IMG/VR virus record: IMGVR_UViG_3300033156_000246
Span: 1-50,849 of that record
Strand: one strand, 5' to 3'
DNA: 50,849 nt
Source of the DNA: a virus
Part shown: positions 14,610 to 22,111 of the stretch, in pieces
How positions within the stretch are numbered: position 1 is the stretch's first letter
Layout of the letters: each line of letters opens with the position of its first letter
The notes under the pieces: model-generated
Databases searched by the model: none
What the model was told of the DNA's origin: nothing
The model's input: only the letters and a program-made list of their open reading frames with translations
Translations under genes and position numbers: made by a program

Positions 14610-15214
14610 CTGTGTTAGTGGGCTTTGCTGGAGCGAGTGGCAGTGGTAAAACTACACTCATGAACGAGCTACATGAGGAACTGGACAAAAGAGGCTACGA
14701 AGTCGGTGTGGTCAGTGAAGTAACCAGAACTCTATTCAAATCGTATAATTGCAGCAGCATGGATGAGCTGAGACAAAGCGGAGACCTTATGGACTTCCAA
14801 ACAGATATACTGGAGATGCAGTACCTGAAGGAAAAACAGGCTATGGAAATCTACGATATAGTGCTATCTGATAGAACTATCCATGACAACGTGGCTTATC
14901 TACTTATCCACCACAACAAGGACTTGAGTGGACTTATCAACTACTTCACAATCTACAACACCTTTAGACTTTTCCACAACTACGACTTAATCTTCTACTG
15001 TCCCCCACTATACCACGTGGACATTAGAGACGGCTTTAGAACCGAAGAGGACATTAAATCCAGACCCTTACAGGACGCCATAATCAACATCCTACTGGAG
15101 GCGTCTAACAACAAAGTGGAAAAAGTCCCTGCCTTAGTCCTCAGCAGCCCCTCTCACGAGATAAAACTTCGTACTGAATTTTGTTTACGTAAGGTGCTGG
15201 AGTTGATAGAATGA
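14606..15214 (+). CDS. P-loop kinase-like NTPase
   Basis: 202 residues. Walker A GASGSGKTT (about 9-17), base-binding and lid-like motifs DRTIHDNVAY and a C-terminal Arg cluster (RDGFRTEED, KSRP). It resembles the NadR/AAA_28 group of nucleoside or nucleotide kinase-like ATPases. The phosphate acceptor cannot be fixed. The 3' half uses more GC-rich codons. Confidence 0.7.
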   Translation: MTVLVGFAGASGSGKTTLMNELHEELDKRGYEVGVVSEVTRTLFKSYNCSSMDELRQSGDLMDFQTDILEMQYLKEKQAMEIYDIVLSDRTIHDNVAYLLIHHNKDLSGLINYFTIYNTFRLFHNYDLIFYCPPLYHVDIRDGFRTEEDIKSRPLQDAIINILLEASNNKVEKVPALVLSSPSHEIKLRTEFCLRKVLELIE

Positions 15215-15366
15215 AACCTGTATATATTGTCGTCGTATTGCAAGATGCTCCTTTTCCAGCAAATGTAGAAGCATTTGCTACATATGATGAAGCAAAGGAA
15301 TTTGCAGATAATGCCAAGATACAGTATGAGAGCAATAGAGTGTATATTTACGAGAGACATATTTGA
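15211..15366 (+). CDS. 51-residue unknown protein
   Basis: ATGA overlap with the kinase-like gene. Begins MKPVYIVVVLQD, then FATYDEAKEFADNAK and a strand RVYIYER: a small alpha/beta protein, as in many phage mini-proteins. No function. Confidence 0.6.
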   Translation: MKPVYIVVVLQDAPFPANVEAFATYDEAKEFADNAKIQYESNRVYIYERHI

Positions 15367-15371
15367 TAACT

Positions 15372-15400
15372 CTACTGTAAATACTGTAAAGTACTGTAAA
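15372..15400. promoter_or_regulatory. Triple TACTGTAAA iteron
   Basis: TACTGTAAA occurs three times in a row (15373-15381, 15382-15390, 15392-15400), directly before the ribosome site TTAGGAGAGGTGG of the next gene. Likely operator or RNA-binding repeat controlling the 15.4-18.1 kb genes. Confidence 0.55.
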
Positions 15401-15417
15401 TTAGGAGAGGTGGTATA

Positions 15418-15696
15418 ATGAGTGAAGAGGTATTTTTTGTGAAGTATATCTGCACGAATTGTGGTGCTGAGTGGATAGAGAAATTTAAACCAGATACGAG
15501 AATAATACAGGATTGGAAGGGCGTTGTTGTGATAGAGAACTACAGTAGTGTGTTTGGCAAGAGGAATATCTATCGTGTGAGATGTAATGTGTGTAAGATA
15601 CAAGACGGTGTTAGGGTAGTAGAAAGAACACCACTTAAAGGGGAGTTGATGGACAGTGAAGGACGATTTGACGATAGAAGAAATAATCAAGTATGA
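15418..15696 (+). CDS. Zinc-ribbon protein
   Basis: 92 residues; GGAGAGGTGGTATA precedes ATG. CTNC near residue 12 and CNVC near residue 60 form a two-knuckle zinc ribbon enclosing a beta-rich stretch. TTAAAGGGGAG near its 3' end is the ribosome site of the overlapping next gene. Confidence 0.68.
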   Translation: MSEEVFFVKYICTNCGAEWIEKFKPDTRIIQDWKGVVVIENYSSVFGKRNIYRVRCNVCKIQDGVRVVERTPLKGELMDSEGRFDDRRNNQV

Positions 15697-15784
15697 AGGT
15701 TGGTGTGCAGTTGGATTTGAGTGTAAAGACTGTCCAGATAGGGATACATGCAAGCCAGATGAGTTTCCATTTGAGGAGGACTGA
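15656..15784 (+). CDS. 42-residue four-Cys mini-protein
   Basis: From GTG 15656, overlapping the zinc-ribbon gene; AAAGGGGAGTTGATGGACA upstream. Cys pattern C-x5-C-x2-C-x5-C (CAVGFECKDCPDRDTC), acidic tail. Probably a metal-bound knot. Confidence 0.6.
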   Translation: MKDDLTIEEIIKYEGWCAVGFECKDCPDRDTCKPDEFPFEED

Positions 15785-15790
15785 TGAGTG

Positions 15791-16018
15791 ATGAAGCTAA
15801 TCCCATGTAAGTGGCTTGACTACGAATCTGAGTACGACGCAGAACTTAGGACTTGTGAACCTGATTTTCCTGAGGTTAGATACTGGTACAGACATAACGT
15901 ACCATATAAAGGTGCACCAAGGAGAGTACAGTTCTGCAAAAAGCGTGGCAGAATCAACGGCATTTTTCAGTGTTATACAGGAGAGATGAGTTGCTATGAA
16001 CCAGCTGAGGAGAGCTGA
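15791..16018 (+). CDS. 75-residue Cys-rich protein
   Basis: ATG 15791 after GAGGAGGACTGATGAGTG. Five Cys spread along the chain, including FCKKRGRINGIFQC and MSCYEP. Compatible with a metal or Fe-S site. No family assignment. Confidence 0.6.
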   Translation: MKLIPCKWLDYESEYDAELRTCEPDFPEVRYWYRHNVPYKGAPRRVQFCKKRGRINGIFQCYTGEMSCYEPAEES

Positions 16019-16024
16019 TGAGCG

Positions 16025-16129
16025 ATGGGTAAATGTAAAAACTGTCCGTATGAGTTATACCGAATTGTAAGGATTCAGGAAAAGCTACCTAGTGCTTGTG
16101 ATGTTTGTGTGTTTAAGGAGGATGAATGA
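16025..16129 (+). CDS. 34-residue double-CxxC mini-protein
   Basis: MGKCKNCPYELYR at the start and CDVCVFKEDE at the end: a minimal two-knuckle zinc site. It ends one base before the RNA ligase ATG. GATGAGCGATG gives only a weak ribosome site, so translational coupling to the upstream stop is likely. Confidence 0.55.
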   Translation: MGKCKNCPYELYRIVRIQEKLPSACDVCVFKEDE

Positions 16130-17029
16130 ATGGAGTCAAAACTGCTCTCTTTTCCAAAAGTAAACCGTATAGACAAGCCAGCATTAAAGGATGTGTTGGA
16201 CGGTTTTGTATACGTTTTGGAGAAAGTAGATGGCAGTCAGTTCAGGATTCTAATAGACCCAAAGACTCAGACGTGGGATTGTGGGAGTAAGTCAGTAGAT
16301 GGTAAGGAAAATATAGACTACAAGATGTTTGAGGTTGCCATTAAAAGGGCTGAAGAAGTTGCACAGAGGTATTTCGAGAATTTTGATGACCCAATTGTTC
16401 TATACTGTGAGTATCTAAAAGAGCCAAAACATAACACACTCCAGTATGCACATGTTCCGAAGAACAACTTGTATCTGTTTGCAGCTTATTCCTTGTCAAA
16501 AGAAGATGAGATAGTACCAGAAGGCTTGGAGTATATTGCACGTAAGTTGGAGATAGACCCACCAAATGTTCTTGATTGCGGAGAGTTCAACGTGGAAGAC
16601 TTAGAGAAGTTCTTAGACACCAAGAGCTATCTTGGAAATGAGTTAGTCGAAGGTATTGTTTTGGTAAATACATCCAAGCTTGCACTGCCACCATACGATG
16701 CTTTGAACTGGAAGAAGAGAGCTAAGCTGGTCAGAAAGGAGTTCCAAGAGTTGAATAACCAAGAGTGGAAACAAAAGAAGAAACCACTTGAGACAAGATT
16801 CATTGAGACGTTTGTAAACGAAAATAGACTCCATAAAGTGATAAACAAGCTAAAAGAAAGTGGTGCTATTAAAGGGGAGATGAGTGATTTGCCGTTGATA
16901 TTTGAAGAATATTGGAAGGACTTACTTGAGGAAGAGTCAGACACAATAGCACAGATGACTGTTGATTACTTCAGACGCAGAGGTCAAAAGATTATCACAA
17001 AGTGGTATAAAAATATTGTTAAAAGGTGA
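16130..17029 (+). CDS. RNA ligase (nucleotidyltransferase superfamily)
   Basis: 299 residues. Nucleotidyltransferase motifs are in order: motif I EKVDGSQF with the adenylated Lys32, motif III-like LYCEYL (Glu94), LYLFAAY, motif IV EGIVLV (Glu174) and a basic motif V region RAKLVRK (about 197-203). The C-terminal 90 residues are helical. This fits T4 Rnl2-type or related ATP-dependent RNA ligases. Known role: joins 3'-OH and 5'-PO4 RNA ends. In viruses it often repairs tRNAs cut by host nucleases (inference here, notable beside the tRNA-like RNA at 4.5 kb). Confidence 0.85.
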   Translation: MESKLLSFPKVNRIDKPALKDVLDGFVYVLEKVDGSQFRILIDPKTQTWDCGSKSVDGKENIDYKMFEVAIKRAEEVAQRYFENFDDPIVLYCEYLKEPKHNTLQYAHVPKNNLYLFAAYSLSKEDEIVPEGLEYIARKLEIDPPNVLDCGEFNVEDLEKFLDTKSYLGNELVEGIVLVNTSKLALPPYDALNWKKRAKLVRKEFQELNNQEWKQKKKPLETRFIETFVNENRLHKVINKLKESGAIKGEMSDLPLIFEEYWKDLLEEESDTIAQMTVDYFRRRGQKIITKWYKNIVKR

Positions 17030-17034
17030 TATTT

Positions 17035-17316
17035 GTGAATATTGAGTATATTGATTTTGAGAACCTTGTTTGGACAGACATAAAGACAGCACCAGTATAT
17101 GGTAGAACATTAGTAGTCAAAAATTTAGGAGGCATAGACCATATAGAGCTATATCTGGTCTACAGAAATTTTGAGGAAACTATAACAGTAACTAAGTACA
17201 TCGGTCATGTTAAAAATGCAGATACAATGACATTTCACAATGTTACATATGTCGAGTTAGCAGAAAACGTATTGAAAATATACATTAAATCTTCAGATTG
17301 CGATTCAATAATTTAA
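17035..17316 (+). CDS. Unknown beta-rich protein
   Basis: 93 residues from GTG 17035 (AAAAGGTGATATTT upstream). Alternating strands (GRTLVVKNLGGIDHIELYLVYR, written here in part) suggest a small beta barrel. No family recognised. Confidence 0.6.
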   Translation: MNIEYIDFENLVWTDIKTAPVYGRTLVVKNLGGIDHIELYLVYRNFEETITVTKYIGHVKNADTMTFHNVTYVELAENVLKIYIKSSDCDSII

Positions 17317-17350
17317 GTGTATCCAGAAGTAAAGAGAAGAAGGTGAAAAA

Positions 17351-17407
17351 ATGAAGGATCTAATAGGATATAGATGTAACGTATGGTGGTTGTATCAGAG
17401 GTGTTGA
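17351..17407 (+). pseudogene. Truncated duplicate of the 17571 zinc protein
   Basis: The first 11 codons (MKDLIGYRCNV) repeat the start of the intact gene at 17571 (MRDLIGYRCNI), including the ribosome site, then the frame runs into unrelated sequence and stops after 18 codons. Likely the scar of a partial duplication or deletion. Confidence 0.6.
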
Positions 17408-17409
17408 GC

Positions 17410-17562
17410 ATGGAGTTCTATGAACCAAATGTTGAAGAAGAACATCCAGTTGTGTTCAAGTTGGTTTGTGTTGCTAAGAAATGTAGATATCGAGACAATG
17501 TAGCGTGGCTTGAGCTTACAGATTGTATAGACTGTCCATACTTAAGAGTATATAGAGAATAG
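17410..17562 (+). CDS. 50-residue four-Cys mini-protein
   Basis: ATG 17410; GAGGTGTTGAGC upstream. Cys pattern CVAKKC then CIDCPYL. Acidic N-terminus. Stop TAG. Belongs with the other small metal-type proteins. Confidence 0.55.
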   Translation: MEFYEPNVEEEHPVVFKLVCVAKKCRYRDNVAWLELTDCIDCPYLRVYRE

Positions 17563-17570
17563 GTGATTAC

Positions 17571-17696
17571 ATGAGGGATCTAATTGGTTATAGATGTAAT
17601 ATATGTGACTATGAGTGGTTTGTTCCGAGATGGTTAAACAAACCAATGTGCTGTCCAAATTGCATTAGTAGAGACTTTAAGGAGATGAAAAAATGA
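17571..17696 (+). CDS. 41-residue zinc-ribbon mini-protein
   Basis: TAGGTGATTAC precedes ATG. CNIC and CCPNC give a complete two-knuckle zinc ribbon. A truncated copy of its 5' end lies 220 bases upstream. Confidence 0.6.
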   Translation: MRDLIGYRCNICDYEWFVPRWLNKPMCCPNCISRDFKEMKK

Positions 17697-17740
17697 GAGT
17701 AATATCTAAAGACATTCTCAATGAGCTCAAAGATGACTAA
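17693..17740 (+). CDS. 15-codon mini-ORF
   Basis: ATGA overlap with the zinc ribbon; encodes MRVISKDILNELKDD. It may be a micro-peptide, or the broken start of a lost gene; the overlap alone supports it. Confidence 0.25.
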   Translation: MRVISKDILNELKDD

Positions 17741-17754
17741 ATAGGTGAAGAATT

Positions 17755-17964
17755 ATGAGCACTGGCTATACAGTATGGGAACTTAGTGATGAGCAGCTTG
17801 AGGAGTTGTATAATGCTGCAGATGAGGTAGTTCTTGAATACTGTAGTGAGTGTACGTTCAAAGGAGATGTGTGTCGTTATTTCTTTAGATCAATATGTCC
17901 AGCACTATGGAAAGCCATAAGAAGTAGAATTCACGAAGAAATCTCCAAAATGGTGGAAAAATGA
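17755..17964 (+). CDS. 69-residue four-Cys protein
   Basis: TAGGTGAAGAATT precedes ATG. Helical start, then CSEC-x6-C-x7-C (about 30-47), the same CxxC-x5/6-C-x7/9-C spacing as the insert in the gene at 8430. Zinc or Fe-S site likely. Confidence 0.64.
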   Translation: MSTGYTVWELSDEQLEELYNAADEVVLEYCSECTFKGDVCRYFFRSICPALWKAIRSRIHEEISKMVEK

Positions 17965-17976
17965 GGTGGTGTGAGT

Positions 17977-18126
17977 ATGGGATGCTTTCTTGATGACTTG
18001 CTTGAAAAGCTTGTCCAGAATTTAGACAACACTGAGAAGGCAAAGGAAATTGTCGAACAGATACGTGAAGCATGTATTGAATGCAATCGACGCTGGATGG
18101 CAACGATGATGTACAGCTCCAACTGA
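17977..18126 (+). CDS. 49-residue helical protein
   Basis: GAGGTGGTGTGAGT precedes ATG 17977. Helical, with CIEC near residue 34. Last gene of its block; dispersed element copy 4 follows. Confidence 0.55.
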   Translation: MGCFLDDLLEKLVQNLDNTEKAKEIVEQIREACIECNRRWMATMMYSSN

Positions 18127-18144
18127 TGGTTAGACCACACTGCA

Positions 18145-18272
18145 GACATCCTCTGAGAGCTAATATAACCCACTTCTCATCCACTTTATGAACGGCACAT
18201 ATGTTGTTATACCTTTGGATTTTAGAATGCGTCAGAAGCCGTCATATTGCATCTCAGAAGGTGTTTATATAT
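18145..18272. repeat. Dispersed intergenic element, copy 4, with promoter
   Basis: CTCTGAGAGCTAAT (18151-18164), then CCCACTTCTCATCCACTTTATG, split as CACTTCTCATC and ACTTTATG, then CACATATGTTGTTATACCTTTG-like middle and TATTGCATCTCAGA (18245-18258). It runs straight into GTTTATATA (18263-18271), the TATA box of the YopX gene. Confidence 0.72.
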
Positions 18273-18301
18273 CACGAAAAGTAAACGTGAGGTGATGTCA
18301 T

Positions 18302-18775
18302 ATGTGTGAGAAAGCGAGAGAGATAAAGTTTAGAGCTTAGGACAAGAAAAATATGGAGATGGCATATGATATAGTAATCGGAGAAGACTTCTTTGCCACC
18401 GGTTGGTTTGTAGATGATTACGGAGATATTGTCGCAATTTCAGATGACAATTGGAGAAACAGATACGTGATTATGCAGTACACTGGTCTAAAAGATAAAA
18501 ACGGAAAAGAAATTTATGAACACGATATAATCCGCATAGAAAGATGGACACACGAATATATATGCCACAAGTGTGGTTATCGTAGATCCAGTGACGCTCT
18601 GGCAGTTGTAGTTTGGTTAGATGACAATGATATTTACCCAGCATGCTGGGCAATGAAAATTGTGAAAACATCTGCAAGACATACAATGAACAACGTCTAT
18701 CCTATAGACGTAAGCGATTTAAAGGACATCGAAGTAGTTGGTAACATATATGAAAACCCAGAGGTGGTGACATGA
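18302..18775 (+). pseudogene. YopX-family gene with in-frame amber codon
   Basis: A strong ribosome site (GTGAGGTGATGTCAT) precedes ATG 18302. The frame reads REIKFRA, then TAG (18338-18340), then DKKNMEMAYD, and continues open to 18775. In the YopX family this position is Trp (KFRAWDK; the paralogue at 21609 has KFRVWDK), so one G-to-A change made TGG into TAG. The rest is intact: VIMQYTGLKDKNGKEIYEHD and VVGNIYENPE, plus a CHKCGY insert. Translation might restart at ATG 18353 or 18359, or read through. YopX function is unknown; common in phages. Confidence 0.8.
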
Positions 18776-18966
18776 GAATAGTCTTACCTTTAAAGGTTGC
18801 CTGTGATCTGTTGAGGTCTAGAGAACTGCTCGATGAGTTAGGCGACAATTACAATCTAAGAGGTGCATATCTACGTAAGATAGAGAACCTGCTATCGTTG
18901 TATGGTTTGTCAATGGAGTATTTTGACCAGATATGCGAGGCGATACGAAAAGGAAAGATAGTGTAG
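18772..18966 (+). CDS. 64-residue helical protein
   Basis: ATGA overlap with YopX; GAGGTGGTGAC upstream. Helical throughout (VACDLLRSRELLDEL). Stop TAG overlaps the GTG of the next gene. No family recognised. Confidence 0.62.
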   Translation: MRIVLPLKVACDLLRSRELLDELGDNYNLRGAYLRKIENLLSLYGLSMEYFDQICEAIRKGKIV

Positions 18967-19253
18967 TGATAGAGCTGTATCCACGAGTGTGGCGTCTTGG
19001 TATTCTCAAAGATCCAATATTCAGCAAGGCAATAGCAGAGTTACTCAAAGATCCAGTGATTCTTCTCAATATGAGAGATGCTCTTGATAGGCTTGAAATA
19101 CTTGTTGCTAAGTGTGCGTTGAAGGAGTACGAGGAAATTTTAAAAGACGTGGAAGCTGTTTTAGACGAGGTGAGATGCAACTATGAGTGGTGCAAAAAGA
19201 AGTACGGGTGGTGGAGACACGCAGAGAGGGATACCGATTTGTGTAGAGCTTGA
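18966..19253 (+). CDS. Unknown helical protein with Cys-rich end
   Basis: 95 residues if started at GTG 18966, which overlaps the previous stop; ATG 18933 gives 106. Helical, with Cys residues CNYEWC near the end. The next gene overlaps it by 71 bases. Confidence 0.58.
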   Translation: MIELYPRVWRLGILKDPIFSKAIAELLKDPVILLNMRDALDRLEILVAKCALKEYEEILKDVEAVLDEVRCNYEWCKKKYGWWRHAERDTDLCRA

Positions 19254-19797
19254 CCGAGAACACGTTGAGTTTCTTGTGAGATTTGCAGAAGCACATGACT
19301 TGGACTTGAAGGAAACGCTTGAGACGATTATTGAGAGGTTCGTCGCACGGAGTCTCAACCTGCGGACGAGATACGTTTTAAGGGCTTTGGAATTAGCCCG
19401 TTTAAAGGCTGCCAAAATTGAATACGAAATAGTTCTCAAAGCATATAACAACATGATAAGCACGTACAAGATGCTGAGAGAAGATGTGGAAGCACTCATA
19501 CGTGCTCTTGAAGATGAAAAAGTGCTCGTGGAGTTCGATAAGCTCATGGACTGTATAGACATGGTTGGCTTCATGCCAGATAGAGTACGGGAAGCATGCA
19601 GCAAGACCATAGAGAAGATAGAGTGGCATCTGAGCAGATATTACGGTATAGTATTTGACCTTGAAGAGTTCATGCGTGAGATTTGGCTTAAGGACAGGTC
19701 TCCAGAGGAGTATATCATTATGAAGACAAGAAGAGATGACAGCACGTATGGTGAGAAGTATGAAGATATAGATAGTGAGATGTTGGAAATGCGTTGA
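19183..19797 (+). CDS. RHH-like N-terminus, long helical protein
   Basis: 204 residues. Residues about 17-55 (GIPICVELDREHVEFLVRF, then DLKETLETIIERFV) look like a ribbon-helix-helix DNA-binding unit, longer than usual. Then a long charged helical region. It could be a repressor or partition-type protein. It starts deep inside the previous gene. Confidence 0.6.
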   Translation: MSGAKRSTGGGDTQRGIPICVELDREHVEFLVRFAEAHDLDLKETLETIIERFVARSLNLRTRYVLRALELARLKAAKIEYEIVLKAYNNMISTYKMLREDVEALIRALEDEKVLVEFDKLMDCIDMVGFMPDRVREACSKTIEKIEWHLSRYYGIVFDLEEFMREIWLKDRSPEEYIIMKTRRDDSTYGEKYEDIDSEMLEMR

Positions 19798-19996
19798 GTG
19801 GTGGTGTGTTGCCGTATTTGACCATAGACCGACAGATGAGGAGATAAAAAGCAGATTTTGCATGCCAGATGAGGTAGAGAAAGTAGCCACCAAGTTAGAG
19901 CACATCCTTAACAGGGATTTAGACAAGACCATTGACGTGTTGGTTGGTTTGAATAACGACCCAATAGTTGAGAAGATAGAACCTGAACCGTGGTGA
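19775..19996 (+). CDS. 73-residue protein, start uncertain
   Basis: From GTG 19775 inside the previous gene; Cys/Trp-rich start CWKCVEWWC. Downstream, GAGTGGTGGTG looks like a ribosome site, but only GTT/GTA codons follow at proper spacing. The helical C-terminus is acidic. Start not settled. Confidence 0.5.
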   Translation: MRCWKCVEWWCVAVFDHRPTDEEIKSRFCMPDEVEKVATKLEHILNRDLDKTIDVLVGLNNDPIVEKIEPEPW

Positions 19997-20002
19997 TGTA
20001 GT

Positions 20003-20167
20003 ATGATAGATGTTCGGAAGAAAGAATGTTGGATAGAAAAGGGTAAAGTGTGTGATGTAAACATGGCTTATTCAGAAATATCGTCAGCAGACTGTATTGC
20101 GTGTCAGTTGGCTAAGCTTCGTAAGACATTGGAATCTGTGATGAAAGATATGGTGGCTCTGGACTAA
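20003..20167 (+). CDS. 54-residue Cys mini-protein
   Basis: GTGGTGATGTAGT precedes ATG 20003. Cys at CWIEKGKVC and DCIAC. Last gene before element copy 5 and the replication module. Confidence 0.58.
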   Translation: MIDVRKKECWIEKGKVCDVNMAYSEISSADCIACQLAKLRKTLESVMKDMVALD

Positions 20168-20171
20168 GACT

Positions 20172-20320
20172 CATACATCCCTTCAGAGCTAATCTAAGGC
20201 ACTTCTCATCAACTTTACGACTCAACCATATGTGATTATACCTTTGAAACACAGACTTCATCAGAACGGCTCAGATTGCATCTCAGAGGGTATTTATATA
20301 CTACCAAAAGTTTATATACT
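20172..20320. repeat. Dispersed intergenic element, copy 5, with PCNA promoter
   Basis: CTTCAGAGCTAATCTAAG (20181-20198), CACTTCTCATCAACTTTACG, CATATGTGATTATACCTTTG, and the right palindrome CTCAGATTGCATCTCAGAG (20270-20288). Two TATA boxes follow, ATTTATATA (20292-20300) and TTTATATA (20310-20317). The second would give a start at about the PCNA ATG. Confidence 0.75.
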
Positions 20321-20339
20321 CTAAGGGGGTGTGGCAGCT

Positions 20340-21035
20340 ATGTATGTGGTAGATGCACGAGATTTTAAGTGGATAGTGAACGGCGTTTTTGAGCACACAC
20401 AGTGTGTCTATCTGAAACCCATTGACGGCAAACTGACAGCTTCTTTCCGTGACCCTGCTATGGCTGCTTTTATCGTCCTATCAATACCATGTGAGCAGCA
20501 ACCTGAAGAACCATTTGACTTGGTATTCGACATGAACAAAACCACAACCAAGTTCATCAAAAAGCTCAAAGACAAAGTGTCTATTGAGCTTGGACAAGGC
20601 TTCTATGTTATCAAAAGCGGTAACTTGACGTATCGTCCACAAATCGTGAACAAAGAGTTTGCAAAATACGAACAACTTGACTTAAATAAATTTAGCTTTA
20701 ACCTGCATGTTACCATCGACGCTAAAGACTTTAAAGATGCAGTGTCCCTTATAGACCAGATTGATATTGCATTGCACATAGATGGAGATACATTCAAAGT
20801 ATACGGTATGGAATATGGCAAAAAGCAAGATATAGAAGCAGAGATAGAGCTGGATGCAGATTATGGTGAATACGTGAGCTACTATGCGAGAGATTATCTG
20901 AAGTATATTGCAGACATGGCTAAAGACACGATAGCATTCCACTTTAACACTCAGCAGGACATCTATCCTTTAAAGGCGGACTTTACAGAAGATAGCTTCG
21001 TGGTATTAGCTCCAAGAATAGTAGAAGATGAGTGA
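20340..21035 (+). CDS. pcn: PCNA-like sliding clamp
   Basis: 231 residues, near the 245 of archaeal PCNA. ATG 20340 is chosen over GTG 20331, which touches the GGGGGT ribosome site. Recognisable elements: SFRDPAMAAFIVLSIP, FDLVFDMNKTTTKFIKKLK, and in domain 2 IDAKDFKDAVSLIDQ. The C-terminus has YYARDYLKYIADMAK, YPLKADF and the final VVLAPRI, matching the family's LAPRI-type end that binds clients. Known role: trimeric ring giving processivity to DNA polymerase. First gene of the replication module, with its own promoter. Confidence 0.9.
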   Translation: MYVVDARDFKWIVNGVFEHTQCVYLKPIDGKLTASFRDPAMAAFIVLSIPCEQQPEEPFDLVFDMNKTTTKFIKKLKDKVSIELGQGFYVIKSGNLTYRPQIVNKEFAKYEQLDLNKFSFNLHVTIDAKDFKDAVSLIDQIDIALHIDGDTFKVYGMEYGKKQDIEAEIELDADYGEYVSYYARDYLKYIADMAKDTIAFHFNTQQDIYPLKADFTEDSFVVLAPRIVEDE

Positions 21036-21603
21036 TATGAGTTACTCAGTTAATGACATTTTCAAGGAGACAAAGTACGTGATATCCAATCGCATAAAGA
21101 CAATAAAAACCAACACACGAAAACTTGCAAGGAGAATAGCTGTGGACTTGGGTAGAGATTTGTTAGATGCTGAGTGTTTCACAATGACTGACTACTACTA
21201 TCTCAAAGCGATGACTAGCGTAAAAGACCTGACACTGGATGAACTTGAAGAGCACATAGACAGCATGTTTGAGAGAGTGCAAGATGCGTTTATCCACGTT
21301 GGCATTGAGAACGGACAGATATACAAGAAGACAAGCAGCTGGTCGGTTTTGTACTACCTGTGGCTGGTGTTGGACAAACATAAGCTGTATCTTGTGCGGG
21401 ATATTGTCAGTTTACTACCAGAGTATTTGGTCACAAGTCCACAGTCATTCACAAACAGACTGAGGTTCTTAAACACACACAACGCATTGGTCAGGGTAAA
21501 CATCAATAAGAGACTCGTGTATTGGGGTTTACCAACTGTAGTGGACGAACTGGAAGACAAGTATGAAAAGGTAGAAGGACAGTTGATATACATTTGCAGG
21601 TGA
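21028..21603 (+). CDS. Unknown protein, possible winged helix end
   Basis: 191 residues, overlapping PCNA by eight bases. Helical; the last third (SFTNRLRFLNTHNALVRV, NKRLVYWGLP) resembles a winged helix. Perhaps a replication accessory factor given its place between PCNA and the SSB candidate. Confidence 0.62.
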   Translation: MSDMSYSVNDIFKETKYVISNRIKTIKTNTRKLARRIAVDLGRDLLDAECFTMTDYYYLKAMTSVKDLTLDELEEHIDSMFERVQDAFIHVGIENGQIYKKTSSWSVLYYLWLVLDKHKLYLVRDIVSLLPEYLVTSPQSFTNRLRFLNTHNALVRVNINKRLVYWGLPTVVDELEDKYEKVEGQLIYICR

Positions 21604-21608
21604 CGGAT

Positions 21609-22109
21609 ATGGATCGTGAGCTGAAGTTTAGAGTATGGGACAAAACACAGAAAGCTATGATACATGCAGATGATTTTATACATGCGGCTTCAGAAAACAA
21701 ACTATGTAAAGAAGTCTGTCCAGCGATAGTAGATGGCATTTTAGATTGTGATGAGTGGTATCCTGTATGTTGGCATAAATTGACATACTTGATATATCTT
21801 TATTCTAAAAAGGACGACTACATTATCATGCAATACAGTGGTCTAAAGGATATGAATGAAGTGGACATATACGAAGGAGATATAGTGTTTTACCACTTTC
21901 CAGCATCTTTGGAAGAGATATATAAACACTACAAATTTGATAACTATATATTCAGTGGATACATGGTTGTAGAATACAGCAAAAACCATGCAGCATTTAT
22001 TGCTAAGACTAAAGATGGATTTTGGAGGCCACTTGCACATAACCACCAGTTTATGGAAGTAGTTGGAAACATTTTTGAAAATCCAGATCTGTATGAGGAG
22101 GTGATGTGA
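21609..22109 (+). CDS. YopX-family protein
   Basis: 166 residues from ATG 21609 (GCAGGTGACGGAT upstream). Complete YopX pattern: RELKFRVWDK start, YIIMQYSGLKDMNEVDIYEGDIV in the middle (split YIIMQYSGLKD and EVDIYEGDIV), and VVGNIFENPDL end. Paralogue of the interrupted gene at 18302. Function unknown. Confidence 0.85.
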   Translation: MDRELKFRVWDKTQKAMIHADDFIHAASENKLCKEVCPAIVDGILDCDEWYPVCWHKLTYLIYLYSKKDDYIIMQYSGLKDMNEVDIYEGDIVFYHFPASLEEIYKHYKFDNYIFSGYMVVEYSKNHAAFIAKTKDGFWRPLAHNHQFMEVVGNIFENPDLYEEVM

Positions 22110-22111
22110 AT

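Noticed and set aside
17026-17034. GTG at 17026 as start of the gene after the RNA ligase
   Set aside because: It lies inside the AAAAGGTGAT ribosome site; GTG 17035 has the proper spacing.
18338-18340. Genome-wide reading of TAG as an amino acid
   Set aside because: About ten genes end in TAG at positions that fit normal stops and overlaps, and no PylS or full suppressor tRNA is visible.
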